Assembly: GCA_032358255.1 (NCBI GenBank)
Contig: JAULBX010025131.1
Location: 1 to 64,000, forward strand
Direction of reading: 5' to 3'
Source: Heterotrichella gracilis
Lineage: Eukaryota > Sar > Xanthophyceae > Tribonematales > Xanthonemataceae
DNA: 64,000 bases
Part shown: one piece after another, positions 12,120 through 23,618 of the stretch
Layout: every line of letters begins with the position of its first letter
Numbering within the stretch: position 1 is the stretch's first letter
Program-made: the position numbers and the translations under genes
The notes under the pieces: generated by a model
Told to the model about the DNA's origin: nothing
Databases searched by the model: none
What the model saw: only the letters and a program-made list of their open reading frames with translations

Positions 12120-12901
12120 CTAGAAAAAAAGCTTCTCCCAGCTTCCAGTGCGGCCCTTGCCGGGGCGCGAGGACACGTAGTCGTACATCACAGCGTCCTG
12201 ATTGGTGTTGGAGGTCGACGGCTTGGTCTCGGGAAGCTCGCGGAGGTAGATTTCATAGGTGTAGGAAGTAGTGGAGTCTACCCCAGAATTTGGTGCGTCA
12301 GCTGCCTTGACATCGGACTGGTGGGCCTTGGCCTGCAGTTGCGACAGACAGCAGTCAGTATGGCACGATATACCCAAGAAGGCGGGAACAGCTTGCAAGT
12401 CGGAAACGCTATTGCGCGTTGGACTCTGGTAAAACGCGAGGGGCATGGCAACATGTGCATTGTGTACCAGAGCCATGTTCTAGAACCAGCAGGCTCGCAC
12501 TGGGTGGAGCCCGTCAAACCAAGCGCCATCCGTGCTTGTACCGTGCGTTCGGAACTCTTATTGAGCCAAGTTTACAGACCAACGCGATATGTGCAGTCAC
12601 CACTAGCTTCCATGCATGGCCAATCGTCACTGCACCCTCAGCCCTTGCACCCCCTAACTCCCAGGCAGCTTGCAACCGACACAAGCACGAACGCAAACAG
12701 GCTCGCTGGCGATCAACACCAAGAGGCAAGGGGTTCCTGACGAGTACCACGGCCACCTGTACTGCAAGCTAAGCACCAAACACCCGCCATCCTCACCTGT
12801 GCTTGGGCAGCGAAAGTGCGCAGGGTGGTACCAGAGCGCACACGACTGGTGTACGATGCAAGGGCGTGAGTGCAGCTAAGGATCTGGCTCAAACTCCTCA
12901 T
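12120..12901 (-). CDS. Small predicted mitochondrial protein, family not recognised
   Basis: Two exons join in phase 0: about 12901-12797 and 12335-12120. The protein is about 105 aa. Exon 1 (MRSLSQILSCTHALASYTSR) continues 'VRSGTTLRTFAAQAQ': rich in Arg, Ser, Ala and Leu, without acidic residues, as in a mitochondrial presequence. The mature part contains 'TTSYTYEIYLRELPETKPS' and 'QDAVMYDYVSSRPGKGRTG' and ends GSWEKLFF. No membrane span. Size, presequence and polar mature part would suit an accessory subunit of a respiratory complex or an assembly factor, but that is a guess. The donor (CAG/GTGAGG) and acceptor (CTGCAG/GCC) are good. It lies tail to tail with the SNARE gene and head to tail with SEC15. 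Confidence 0.6.
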
Positions 12902-13911
12902 TCTTTTCAGCAGAAGGTAGAGGAGAAGGAAAGTCGAAGCTGGAGTTGCAACCCTCGACAAGGAAGCTCACGGAATGGCTCAACAGCAGCCTGGCACAGC
13001 GCACTGGGGTCTGTGTAACGCGAACCTTTGCACGCCTGTGGATCACTCTCTGCGTTCAAGAGCTGGACGAGGGCTAAGGCTGGGGCAGGGGCAGCGACAT
13101 CAACCTGATTAACTGTTCGGAACAAGACAGGTGCTGCTCTTTGAGTGCTCGAGGGTGTCGACGTTTTGCAGCCTCTTGTCCCCAAGATTTGGTCTAGAAA
13201 GTGCGCATGTGAATCCCCGTGATTGCACCAGATGCGGAACTTATCGAATCAAGAAGGTGCTGCATTGGCAAGGACGGGGATGTCATATAACCATCCCCGT
13301 TCGTTTCCCTCTATTTGTTCCTGGGGGTCCAACATGTTCAGTTCCCAAACAGCATGTGCCAGTCCCAGTGTGCTCATGGTGCAATGCCTGGCATGCCATT
13401 GCCAACGGCATCTGGCTCTCTCGCCCATTCCCCCCCACTTGATGCCTAGGACTGCAAGTGCCAATTGGGTTCCCAGCAAAACAAAATAAAGGACCAAAAA
13501 AACTTGTACGTGGCAATGTTGAGTCCCATGGCAAAAGCTCCATTCCCGCAGCTATGGTAGCAACAATACTGCTTGGCATCTCTCTCGTGGATAAATATCT
13601 GTTGAGCCAAAAATCCCACTGTGCGCACAGCAAGCAGGTGCGGTGTGCCCAGCAGCACACGATACGCTTCCTCCCCTTGCACAACGCCAACTGCCCGCTC
13701 TGAAACCCTACTGCCCCTCCCCCCCCTCCTCCACTCCCACACAGCACTCCCCCCAACCTATGCGGCGTTGACGTCTGCAATGATCTGGTCTTTAATTGAC
13801 CAGCACTGCATCCCACCAGCTCCTTGGCAGCAAAGAATCCTTGACTGAAGCCACCATTGTGGTCAAATTCACAAGTGTGGCATACCCACTGCGCTGCGCA
13901 TGAGGGCAAGA
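12902..13911. other. Spacer between SEC15 stop and the small mitochondrial gene
   Basis: About 1 kb with no gene that I can support. It should contain the 3' UTR of SEC15 and the promoter of the small mitochondrial gene. A decayed copy of the last SEC15 exon lies within it at 13759-13830 (listed separately). C-rich and CA-rich stretches are present around 13700-13745. Confidence 0.45.
13759..13830 (-). repeat. Decayed copy of the last SEC15 exon, downstream of its stop
   Basis: About 72 bases match 13915-13985, the last coding exon of SEC15, with scattered changes (for example both contain 'atgatctggtc' and 'gaccagcactgcatc'). It lies about 155 bases downstream of the original on the minus strand. 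The SEC15 stop codon comes first, so it is not translated. Confidence 0.75.
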
Positions 13912-16900
13912 TTACGCCGCATTTGCGTCGGCGATGATCTGGTCCCTTAGCTTGACCAGCACTGCATCCACCAGCTTCTTGCGCATGATTTCAGAGTGCT
14001 TCTTGGCAGTGAAGGGCACCTGCAGCATGGCGGTGCAGCTTGAGAGCACAGGGGTCTGGCCAGCACCACAAAGAGATGACAAGTCGCGAACCAAAGCGAT
14101 GCAGAGACAAACTGAAATGGTGAAGCATAGCCAGGACAAAGCGAGTGGCGCCTGCTCGTGCAAATGTTGATACTGCTAACCTGAAGTGTATGGCTGAAAT
14201 GCATGTAGTTGCTTCTTAGTTTCAAGCATTTGGCGTGGGAACTACCACCTAGGCGTGCCACAAGAGAAGCGGACCTTGGCATCCCGAGACGACTCCAACA
14301 CATGGTGTTTAAGGTTTAAATTTCACTTCAGGGATTATACTGCAGGGTGCAGGATACCTCGACAAGCCACAAGAAAAGCGCACCTTGATATCCTTGTACT
14401 TCTCCAAACACACGTAGTATTCAGAATTTAGGGTTTGAACTAGGGATTGCAATCAGGGTTTAGTGTACCTTGACATCCTTGTACTTCTCCAGCACGTATG
14501 AGAACTTGAGCACATCCAGCTTGGGGTACTTGGTGCGCCGCTTGTCTGCGTCAAGCAGGTCAGCCAGGTTGCCGAAGATGACCAGCTCGCAAAACTGCTG
14601 CATGGGCACCAGCCCGTCCGCGATGCGGGGCACGCTGTCCTGGAGCGGGTGAGGGGTGGGGTGGCGTGAGTGGCGCATGACATTAAAAAAATTGTCGGGT
14701 CTACAGTACCGATATTTTATACATTGCGTTCCATAGTCACCGCCATATTTTTATACATAAATCCCCATGGGGATTTTGCTATATGCTATTCCACAGTACA
14801 CCGCCAGCTGGATGCTCGACCATGCCATGTAGCATATCCGTGTGGGGCGGGTGGGTGTGGAAATGACGATGAACCCTATCAACCCCCGCCTGAGCTATGT
14901 GCCCAGTGTGGCCAGTGTTGGAATATCTCGGAGTGTCAGAACCTTGGGCCCTACCTGCCACTCCTGTGTGAACTTGGCCAGTGTAGCCAGGTCATTAGCC
15001 AGGCGCTGGATGGCAAAGAAGTTAATTGCGGGCAGAATGTCCGACATGAGCAGGGACAGGTGCGCATCCCCAACGTAGTTGACCACGCCTCGGGTGACGG
15101 ACGCAAATGACTCGGTGGGCAGCATCTGCTTGCCCTGGCGGAGCACCTCCTGCGCAGTGTAGGGTTTCGGGATTAGGGTTTAGCTCTTACGTGGAGTGTA
15201 GGGTTCAGCCCTGGTATGTAATTATCATGTTTTAGACTAAGATATGCAATGTGATTTGGTGATTTCATCGTTGTATAGCCATGTGACAGGGTTTTGGTAG
15301 CCGTTGCACTTCCAGGTACCTGGTGAGCTGCTGCATACTGCCTTGCCTATGCACACACTAGGTCGCACACTAACGCACAACCGCAGGCCACACCCAATGC
15401 GGGGCACCGCGCGCGTAGTTCTGTCTGCTTTACTGTACACTACAACTGTTGGCTTGTTTATTTATTTGTCTCCCCACCTCCAGGTACTTCATGAGCTGCT
15501 GCATTTGAATTGCCATCCCTTTTTGTGAAATGTAAATTAGCACAAATTAGTTTCTATTGGCTTGTTACTAACATGTCTCCCACCTCCAGGTACTTCATGA
15601 GCTGCTGCATGTATGGTGACACGTTGGCGATGCTGCGCGTGGGCTCCTCGGGCACCCAATCCATCTTCTCCGCCCCCATGATGAGCGTGTGCACCTGCGC
15701 AGCAACCACCTGCACCACCAGCGTCTCTGCCTTGTACCGCACGGTCTTCAGGGAGTTGATCACGCCTGCACGCCATGTAACAAGTTTAGATTTAGGATTA
15801 GAACCATCAACTTATTGCATCACGTAGCACGCTATGTGATGCAATCACCACTGCAAATAGAAGATTACAATGACAGATACAGTCACAGTTAAAATTAGAA
15901 GCATGATTATGTGACATGTACAATTACAAGTGATCATGCCTGCACGCCGCATGCCATGTGGAACACAGGAAACCGCTTGCCTGTGACCCACATTGATGCG
16001 CTCCAATTGTGAACACAGTCACAATGACAAATGGCAGTTCACCACACTTGCAAGTACCGAGTACCGCCACATGCCACACACGATGCAGTCCCCAAGTTGC
16101 TTCCCAACCACAACCACAACCCCTCGCCCCTGCGCACCTGTGGCCGTGGTGGTGTAAGGGCGGTGCTGCAGGTGGCCCGCCTCTGACCCGCGCCCCTTGT
16201 CATCGCCACCGGGAGCCGCGGGGCCCGCCCGCTGGACGCCGCTGCTGCTGCCGGCAGGCAGAGACTTGTCGCCCCTGCACAGGAAACAGGTTGCGCTTTA
16301 ATGGATTTGGAGTATGTGTGGGGATACTTGCGCCGAAGAGCAGGGATTTCCAGAACGTCCATAGGCGACGCGCGGCGCATATGTGCCGTATGGGGACCGC
16401 TTGCAGGCAATGCACCTACCAACCGGTGCATTCCCGCCAATAAGATCTGTGGCGGGGCAGACACAAGCCCGGCGCCGCATGCGTCTTCCTGAAATAGCGC
16501 ATGTCTACACCACTGACCCTCCCAAAAACCCACCACGCTACACCCCGCACCGCCCAACCGCGCCCACCAACCCGCCTGACTTGCATGATGGTGTACCCAT
16601 CCAGCACAGGCAGGGCAGCGATCACCGCACCCAGGTTGGCAGCCCACTGCAATCCCGCAAATAAGGCCATGGCGATGCAAACAAAAGCCTGACGCCGCAT
16701 GCGCCCCCTTGAAAATGCGCATGTTCACACCACTGACCCCGTCCAGATACCCACGCCGCACCCGCCCATCCACCCACCTGACTTGCATGATGGTGTACTC
16801 ATCCAGCGCAGGCAGGGCAGCAATCACCGCGCCCAGGTTGGCGGCCCACTGCATGGCGCGCGGCAGCGACTTGCTGGGCGCCGACCCCTCCCGCTCCACC

Positions 16901-19900
16901 CCCCGGGACAGCGCCTCCGCGATCACGCGCTGCAGCAGCCGGTCTCGGTGGTGGCGCGCCGCCGACACCATTTCCCCCGAGCTGATCAGGCCCCGCAGCC
17001 AGGCGATGGACTCGATGATGAACCTGCAGAGGGGAGGAATCTGCGTATGATGTTTGGAGGAGGGTGGGGAGCAGGGCGGCATGGTCATGCAGAGGAAGAG
17101 TGCAGCCAGGCGATGGATTTGATGTTGACCCTGTGTGGGAAGGGGCTCGGGCTTAGGGTATAGTAAGGGGTCACATGCTCATGATAGGCGTGCGAGGGGA
17201 GGAGGCGGAAACGCATGGGGAAGAGGCCACGTTGATGTCACCATCGCAGGGTTGTTAGAGGCTGAAGTTTGTGCCAGCGGGGCCAGCCCACCGCTCACCT
17301 GTGAACTTTGCTGCAGTGTCTATCGACCATGCTCTGAAAGGAGACCTTGAGCGGCAGCAGCAACAGCTGCACCCCCCTCCTTCCAGCACATCAGCGTGTG
17401 CGCAGCCACCTTTCACCCCCCATGCAACCCACACCCCATGTGCTCACAACTCAGGTGCCCCACCAGGCCCAGCCAGCTACCACACACCTGCGCACTTGCT
17501 GCAGCGTCTCCGGCACCATTGCCGAGAAGGGCGCCTGTAGGGGCAGCGCCAGCGGCTGCGGCATGCCCCCTCCCACCTGCAGCGGCAGGCCCATGCCCTC
17601 ACCCAGGTCACGCGCCTTGGCCTCGTTGCGCACCTGCAACACAGAAGACACATTGAAAGTAATGAAGAAGTTTACAATGGAATATATTTACAATGGGCCC
17701 ATGCCATTGCCCAGGTCCAGCGCCTTGCCCTCGTTGCGCACCTACAAAAAGTGTAAGTGAATAGACAGTGCGTTTATATGGATAGACTTATAAGTGTACA
17801 TGCAAATATATAGGATCACTATGGATGCATGTATCAAACGAGTAACTGTTGGCAATGAAGTATATATGGAAACTACACAGGTACCATGGACATTGACGAG
17901 TAATGAGCAATCCATTGCACTGCCGCCCATCAAACCAGCTGGCTGCCACAAAATACCCTAGGCACACACAACCCCAGGGCCTACGCCCTAGCCTCACCTC
18001 CACTGTCTGCAGGCTGTCCTTCTCAATGACACGTGGCAGGCTGACGCTGATTGTTGCAGACAGCAGGTCGTGGTACTTGGGCCGAGCCGCGATGAGCACC
18101 TCCTGAATGGGCACCACGTGGTACCCACACTGGCCTGCGAATGGTGGAGGTGGGGGCGGTCAGTGAGCATGGGTGAACATCAACTTAATCAGTCATCAGT
18201 GTAATCCATTTGCAGTTGAGTGTGGGGATATCAATGGATCCATTTGGCGAATGATGGAGTTGAGGGAGGCGCGGTCAGTGAACATTGTTGCAAATTGGAC
18301 ACATTGTTGCAGACAGCAGGTCGTGGTACTTGGGCCGGGCGCCAATCAGCACCTCCTGTATGGGCACCACGGGGTACCCACACTGGCCTGCAGGTGGTGG
18401 AGAGGGAGGGGGGGGCTGAAGAGGGGTGGGGTAAGGTCGATGTAGCTACCACAGAGCGCAAACCACGCCAGCACCACCCTGCCCCTCTCTGCTCCATCAT
18501 TACCACCAACTCCACCACCCAATTAGCGCCGCGGGTGCAGCAGTGACCCCCTCAAACACACCCTCGACCACCCACCTCGCCACCCCACCACCCCCGTCCA
18601 CCCCACCACCGCACACACCAGCAGCATGGCAGGTGCAGCAGTCACCCCTCAACCACCCCCGCCACCACCCACCTAGCGCCGCGCACACCAGGAGCATGAA
18701 GTCCTTCACCATGAGCATGGCGGGGGCAGCGGTCACCCCCTCAAAGGCGCCCTCCAGCACCCCCTTGAGTATGGCCAGGGCAGACTCCCAGCCTGAGTCA
18801 ACCCCTGTGCCCATGAAGGTAGACTGGCAGCTGCGCAGCACCCGATCCTCAACCAGGAAAAAGCATACGATCTGCGGGCCAGGAGAAAAACTTGTTACAA
18901 AAAGTACTTCTTTCTCGAACTTTCAGTCCAAATTCTAGGCATAAATTGTTGAGTGCTCGTTTTCCATTCGTCATCCTCTTGGAAATGGTAAGCGCATTTT
19001 ACCAGCCAGAAATGCCCCTTGTCACAGGGCCTCTGCCCATGAAGGTAGGCTACAGCTGCGCAGCACCCGGTCCTTTTGCCAAGAAAACGCCACAAGCTTG
19101 ATCCTAAATCCTCGCTTCTGACATTCTCAATGCCATCGCCGCTCACAGCTCTCACCTGTGAAGTGAAGCTCTCATAGGACACCAGGAAGTTGGAGGGCGG
19201 GGTCAGATCCGTGTTGAGCTGCAGCCTCCTATTTTGGGTGTAATAATCCTTGAAGCCCTCCAGTTTCCCCAAGCACTGGTGGATCTGGATGCAGCGGTAC
19301 AGGGGCTGCAGGTCCAGGCCCTCAAAGACATCCTGCACGCTGGTGGCGGGGGCCTCCTTCTTGGGGGGTGGGGTGGCGGCTTTGGTGGGTGACTCGGCCT
19401 GGGGCGCTGCGCCGTTGAGGAGGTTGTCCTGCAGGCGCTGTGCGGTGGCGCGCTTGGCTTCAGCGGCTGCGGGCAGGGGGGTGGGGGTTACTTTATGCTG
19501 TTTACCTCACCATAATGTCAGCAACGCGCACTATGTCAACCCCAATTCACCCACTCATTTCTGTATTTGATGATAGTTAAATTCATATTATTTATTGATA
19601 AGTATAATAACCGTTCGTCTTCAGTAACGGTATAAAGAATATGCGCTCATATTTGGCAGATTGATAACAAACAAACACACAAACAAAGGGCATTCCCAGC
19701 CGTCATTAGCTTATGCGCTAACCGTCCATTCTCATTTCCACTCACCCTGCGCCTTCATGGCCTCTGCAATGGTCATAGACATAGCCGATGCCATAACCTT
19801 CTTAATGACATATAAAAAATGCACTGATATTGTGCAACTCCGTGCCTGCCCATTTTCCTTTCCACTCACCCTGCGCCCTCATGGCCTCTGCAATGGTCCT

Positions 19901-22584
19901 AGACACAGCCGAAGCCTCGCTGCCCGCATCTAGCGCAGCCAGGCTCTGCTTACGCTCCCTTGCAAGCTCCTCCTCGTGGGATCGGTCCTTGGCAGCCCGG
20001 CTGACGGCGCGCATGCCCACCTGGCGCGCGTGCGAGCGCACCGTCACCTGTACAAAAACAATTTTGGCGATCAGACTTTAGGGTTTGGGCCTTCTGATGT
20101 GGGCAAGCAGCTGGCGGTGTGTATGCCCACCTGGCACGCGTGAGAGCGCATTGTCACCTGCACAGGCAGACATTCCACCCACTAGGGTTTAGGGTTTAGG
20201 CCTTCTGGAGTGTGCAATTGGTCCTTGGCGGCGTGATCACCCTTGCTCCAGGCTGAAGGTCAGCACGCGTCAAACCCTAATCCACCAACCCAACCCTTCA
20301 GAAACCTCTAGAAAACCCCAGCCAGGCCCACCAGCCAGTTGTTGAACTCCGTGATCACCCCTTGCTCTAGGCTGAAGGTCACAATCGTCAAACCCTAATC
20401 CACCAACCCAACCCTTCATAAACCCCTAGAAAACCCCAGCCAGGCCCACCAGCCAGTTGTTGAACTCCGTGATCACCCCATGCTCTAGGCTGAAGGTCAC
20501 AATCGTCAAACCCTAACCCACCACCCCTCTCCTGCAAAAACCCTAGAAAACCCCAGCCAGGCGCACCAGCCAGTTGTTGAACTCGGTGATCACCCCCTGC
20601 TCCAGGCTGAAGGTGAGCTCATCCACCCGCTTGATGAGGAACCTGCGCAGCGGCCCCAGGTTTGACAGGGTCCGCGCGCTGGAGGCCCTCCGTGCAGCGT
20701 TGGCCTCTTCGCTGGTGCCCTTCTTCTTGCTGCTCAGGCTGCATGGCAGGTAAGGGGGTATGTTCCTTCAGCAAGCAGTGATAGAACTGCGGACATGTCA
20801 TGGTGCTTCGACAAGCTTGTTTTTTTATGTATTTTATTAATAATATAATAACAACTACTGCACTTATTCCTTGATAATTACTGCTCATATGTCATATCTG
20901 AATAACATTTTGCAACTAATTAGTTTCACATAATGCTTCCTATCCTACCTTGCCCGCATGGTTGACGCGTCCGGCAGGTAGAAGTACTCCGTCCGTATGC
21001 GCTCAAGCACCTTGAAGGCCTTGTACATCTGGCGGTTGCTGATGTGCTGCGCGGCAGCGGAGCACAGGCGAAGCAGCTGGATGGCAGTGGAGATGGCCTG
21101 CATGCAGGTTGCTCTCACTTCTCGGGTACTTCCCGTGGGGTCCCAATGCTAAAATGGTGACATGTGCATGCAGGATAATCTCAATTCTCGGGTACTTCCC
21201 GTGGGGACTCAATGCCAACATGGTGAGATGTGCATGCCAACATGATCCCAATTCTCGGGTAATCCCATCGCCCCAACACCATAATGGTCAGATACGCACA
21301 CGAGCATGCATTGCTGTAATCCCTCCACCACCACCACCACCCCTTCCCAGCGCCAGGCGGAACTTCAATATAAAAAGAATAAAAATACCTAATAAATAAT
21401 AAGAAATGTTGAATACGTGCGTACCTGTTTGGAGTCGGAGAGGGCCACCTCCATTTGCATCAGCTCCAGCAGCTCCTCAAGCTTGGACAGGTAGGAGTGC
21501 CCGCCCTCTTGCAGGCTGGTGTTGGCCTCTTTCACCCGCGCGTTGAGGGCGACGGCGTACTTGCGCATGCTCACAAGCTCAGTCATGCTCTTGGCCATCT
21601 CGTCAGCATTCATCCTGCAAGGGGTGCGTGTGGTGGGTCATGTGAACCCTTGTGTGTGGTCTACGTAGCAAGGGTCTGCTGCCGGCCATATTTGCCCTAG
21701 CCAAAGGTATAATCCAGACCGCCTGTGCCAGGTAAACCCTCGCACATACCCTTGCCAGCAGATTAAAACCCTAATTACCAGCTCCGCCATGCTCTTGGCC
21801 ATCTCGCCGGCGATCATCCTGCGGGGCATGCGTGTGTGATGCGGCATGCAAGCGCATGAGGAGCCCGGGTGGTGTATGCTGTAGCCTAGGGTTTGGTGCA
21901 AGCCATCTGTGCCTGTGTAGTAAACCCTAGCACGCGCCCCTTTCCAGCAGCCAAAACCCTAGCACATACCCTTACCAGCAGGCCAACCCATAGCCCCTTG
22001 CCAGGAAGCAAGTTGTTTAAGAGTAGCACCCCACCTGCAGATGATTTCGATGTCAGTGGCCTGCTCGCTCGCGAGCTCCTGCAGCCCCTCCATGACCGTT
22101 TGGCTGAGGTCCTTGCTCGTAGTCTTGCCATAGGAGACGCTGAGGGAGGAGACGCCGTTTTCATCCGGGGCTTGCTCCTCAAACACCAGCTCGTCCCCGG
22201 TCCGCTTCTCAAACACCAGCCGCAGCTGCACAGGGGCAACAGTCAGGTCGCTAGGCAGCATAGTATGGCAGACTTGTTACACTTGCGTGCGTGCCCCAGG
22301 TACAGTGCAACCACCAACAGTGGCCACACGCCATGCAGACAATAATTCAAGCTGCAAGTGCCGCCACAATAAAAGCCCCTGCTGGGCCCCACTGACCTAC
22401 ACCAAGCTCTGTGGTACATGCTGCGCATATGACGAGTTGAAGTGCAGTTTAATAAGGCAGGAAACTGCTTGGTACTGACCAGAGGTGTGATGTCGTTGTT
22501 GTCGAGGGCTGCCTCCACCACATCCTTGATGTTCTCCTCCTCAGCAGTGTCATTGCTCCTGTTGGGCTGTGCCTCTGGCCCCAT
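13912..22584 (-). CDS. SEC15: Exocyst complex subunit SEC15
   Basis: Exocyst subunit that links Rab-GTP on secretory vesicles to the tethering complex. About 17 exons over 8.7 kb. The start at 22584 reads MGPEAQPNRSNDTAEEEN. The N-terminal coiled coil has 'MNADEMAKSMTELVSMRKY' and 'YLSKLEELLELMQMEVALSD', then 'RQMYKAFKVLERIRTEYFYL'. The middle carries the best family matches: 'LGKLEGFKDYYTQNRRLQL', 'NFLVSYESFTSQ' and 'FFLVEDRVLRSCQ'. The C-terminal Rab-binding part has 'EVLIAARPKYHDLLSATIS', 'APFSAMVPETLQQVR' and 'RAMQWAANLGAVIAALPALD', ending 'KHSEIMRKKLVDAVLVKLRD' and a TAA at 13914-13912. Nearly every larger intron holds decayed copies of its neighbouring exon edge, listed separately. Divergent from SYS1. 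Confidence 0.9.
14258..14416 (-). repeat. Two decayed copies of a SEC15 exon edge with donor site
   Basis: Segments at 14258-14306 and 14366-14416 resemble each other and the true exon end at about 14463-14500 (shared core 'ccttgtacttctcca' in the nearer copy). Degenerate TTTAGGG lies between and after them (about 14309-14330 and 14430-14463). Each copy includes the region of the 5' splice site. Confidence 0.7.
15311..15504 (-). repeat. Two extra copies of a SEC15 exon end
   Basis: Copies at 15311-15340 and 15449-15504 match the true exon end at 15557-15616. The shared core 'ggtacttcatgagctgctg' is identical in the nearer copy and the exon. The flanking intron text 'ttggcttgtt' is copied as well, so the duplication crossed the splice junction. 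Confidence 0.8.
16469..16687 (-). repeat. About 219-bp tandem copy of a SEC15 exon and its intron flank
   Basis: The unit at 16469-16687 is followed at once by the true version from 16688. The 72-base exon part (16579-16650) differs from 16781-16852 at only a handful of positions. Both copies have the intron words 'cgccgcatgcg' and 'acaccactgaccc'. A weaker third trace lies at about 16345-16468. Confidence 0.85.
17697..17743 (-). repeat. Decayed copy of a SEC15 exon start
   Basis: Matches 17589-17635 at most positions; both contain 'ctcgttgcgcacct'. It sits about 108 bases upstream in the gene's sense, next to the true acceptor of the exon ending at 17490. Confidence 0.75.
18304..18410 (-). 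repeat. Decayed copy of a SEC15 exon with its acceptor
   Basis: About 107 bases match 18050-18150, including exon text ('cagcaggtcgtggtactt') and the intron side of the acceptor ('cccacactggcctgc'). The copied region keeps an apparently usable acceptor, so mis-splicing to it is possible. Confidence 0.82.
18532..18660 (-). repeat. Two partial copies of a SEC15 exon piece
   Basis: Segments at about 18532-18575 and 18600-18660 repeat parts of 18683-18750. All three contain a form of 'gcagcggtcaccccctcaa', and the second also keeps the 'cacaccagcagcatg' part. Confidence 0.7.
19727..19795 (-). repeat. Decayed copy of a SEC15 exon end
   Basis: Matches 19850-19915 with few changes; both contain 'ccactcaccctgcgcc' and 'catggcctctgcaatggtc'. 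The donor region (cactcaccctgc, a GTGAGTG on the minus strand) is kept in both copies. Confidence 0.85.
20118..20162 (-). repeat. Copy of a SEC15 exon start joined to telomere-type sequence
   Basis: Repeats 20008-20050 ('atgcccacctggc', 'cgtcacctg'). Each copy is followed by a run with TTTAGGG (20080-20090 and 20180-20203) and then 'ccttctg', so exon edge and telomere-type tract were duplicated together. Confidence 0.8.
20232..20585 (-). repeat. Tandem array, three ~118-bp units, of a SEC15 exon end
   Basis: Units begin with 'gtgatcacc' at 20232, 20351 and 20469 (spacing 119, 118 and 117); the fourth start, at 20586, is the true exon coding 'LEQGVITEFNNWL'. Each unit has the exon end, its donor (ctg/gtgggc or similar on the minus strand), and a CAAACCCTAA telomere-like word. 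The two central units are nearly identical, so the expansion is recent. Confidence 0.92.
21099..21296. repeat. 66-bp intronic minisatellite, three copies
   Basis: Units start with 'tgcatgc' at 21099, 21165 and 21231, an exact 66-base period, sharing 'ttctcgggta' and 'aatggt'. The first unit begins at the edge of the SEC15 exon ending near 21091. Confidence 0.88.
21776..21848 (-). repeat. Decayed copy of a SEC15 exon start
   Basis: Repeats 21571-21642; both contain 'catgctcttggccatctcg' and 'atcatcctgc' or a near match. The minus-strand copy would read 'MIAGEMAKSMAELV', compared with 'MNADEMAKSMTELV' in the exon. Telomere-like CCCTAA words recur in the flanks (21728-21975). Confidence 0.85.
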
Positions 22585-23618
22585 GGCTTTGGGGCGTTGT
22601 GCTGCCTACCACCCGCCAGGCAACAGCTGAGACTCGGCCATGCACTGCTCAGTGCATATTTTTGAAAGCCTTGCTGCCAGGCTGGTCAACACATTGGAGT
22701 GGGGTGTCTCAACCAGTTGCAAGGGTTAGTCGGAATGCCATGATGCCACCTTTGAGAGGAAGGCTGGCAGGGCAGAGCTCGTCGATGTAGAGGGAATCTA
22801 GGGTGAAGACACCTACTAGACGCCTACATGTTGCTAACTAGAAGTGCATGCATAAAGGCAACCGTTTGCTATGCTGGGGCTGGTGGGAGGCACACCGTGT
22901 AGGTACAGTGGGTAGGTGGGTGCAAGGAAGGTGGGTATGCCAGGACTCACAGGCAACGAGGAACGTAGCATGCAACACGCAACGCTAGCGAAGTGCAACC
23001 AATCAAAGCAGCTGTTCAGCAAAGATACTTTTTGGCCTGTTTGAAGGGTTACTGGGCAAAAGTAGTATGCACCCAATACCTAGTAAGCGGGGAGGGAATG
23101 AGTCGACTAGAACTAGACTTGCACATTGCACAGACTTTTGCTTGCGAAGCATAAGCGACAACATAGTCAAACGGATGCAAGGTTACATTTATACGTGAAG
23201 TCTTCAGCATACAGCTGTACATGCACTATTGTCAGTGCATGCATGCATATGCATACGAAAGGGTTTGAACTCCACAGCACATGCAACGGCCTCCCTTCGT
23301 AGTTTGCACAGCTGACGTAACGGTTAGAAAGCAACAATTTTTGTGGGTTTTTTCAACTTTTGCTGGTGGTGTATCAGAAGTGTGCTGGGAGCTGGGGAGC
23401 CTGGGCATCGCTGAAATGAAGTCTGCCAAGCACAAATCAGTTCAAAGGCTCTGTTACTGCTCCTGAGGTTGTGGGTTCAACAGGCTTCTGCAAGTCAGTC
23501 CTATATATCTTGGTAGACTGTTGTTGGTACTCGTTCCACAGCCAAAAGGAGGTACCCAGCACTTGAAGGGATCGAGGTAGCGCAGCAGAGGAGTTCAGTC
23601 ATCTTTGAGGCAATACAC
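22585..23618. promoter_or_regulatory. Divergent region between SEC15 and SYS1 starts
   Basis: About 1 kb between two outward-facing start codons. No supported gene. TGCATG palindromes are clustered near 23222-23250. The long open stretch on the minus strand at 22834-23076 lacks splice or domain support. Confidence 0.4.

Noticed and set aside
12078-12740. 220-codon plus-strand open frame
   Set aside because: It is antisense to the small mitochondrial gene, which has better splice signals and a clear presequence; no domain is visible in the plus frame.
16039-17088. Long 349-codon minus-strand open frame
   Set aside because: Only its first part is SEC15 exon; the rest reads through introns that stay open because they contain repeated copies of exon sequence.
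21776-21848. An alternative SEC15 exon
   Set aside because: It matches the start of the next exon and has drifted; including both would duplicate the MxADEMAKSM segment, which the family has once.
23461-23500. tRNA-like B-box (gtgggttcaacaggc)
   Set aside because: No matching A-box, acceptor stem or anticodon arm could be folded around it; it lies in the SYS1 promoter region.
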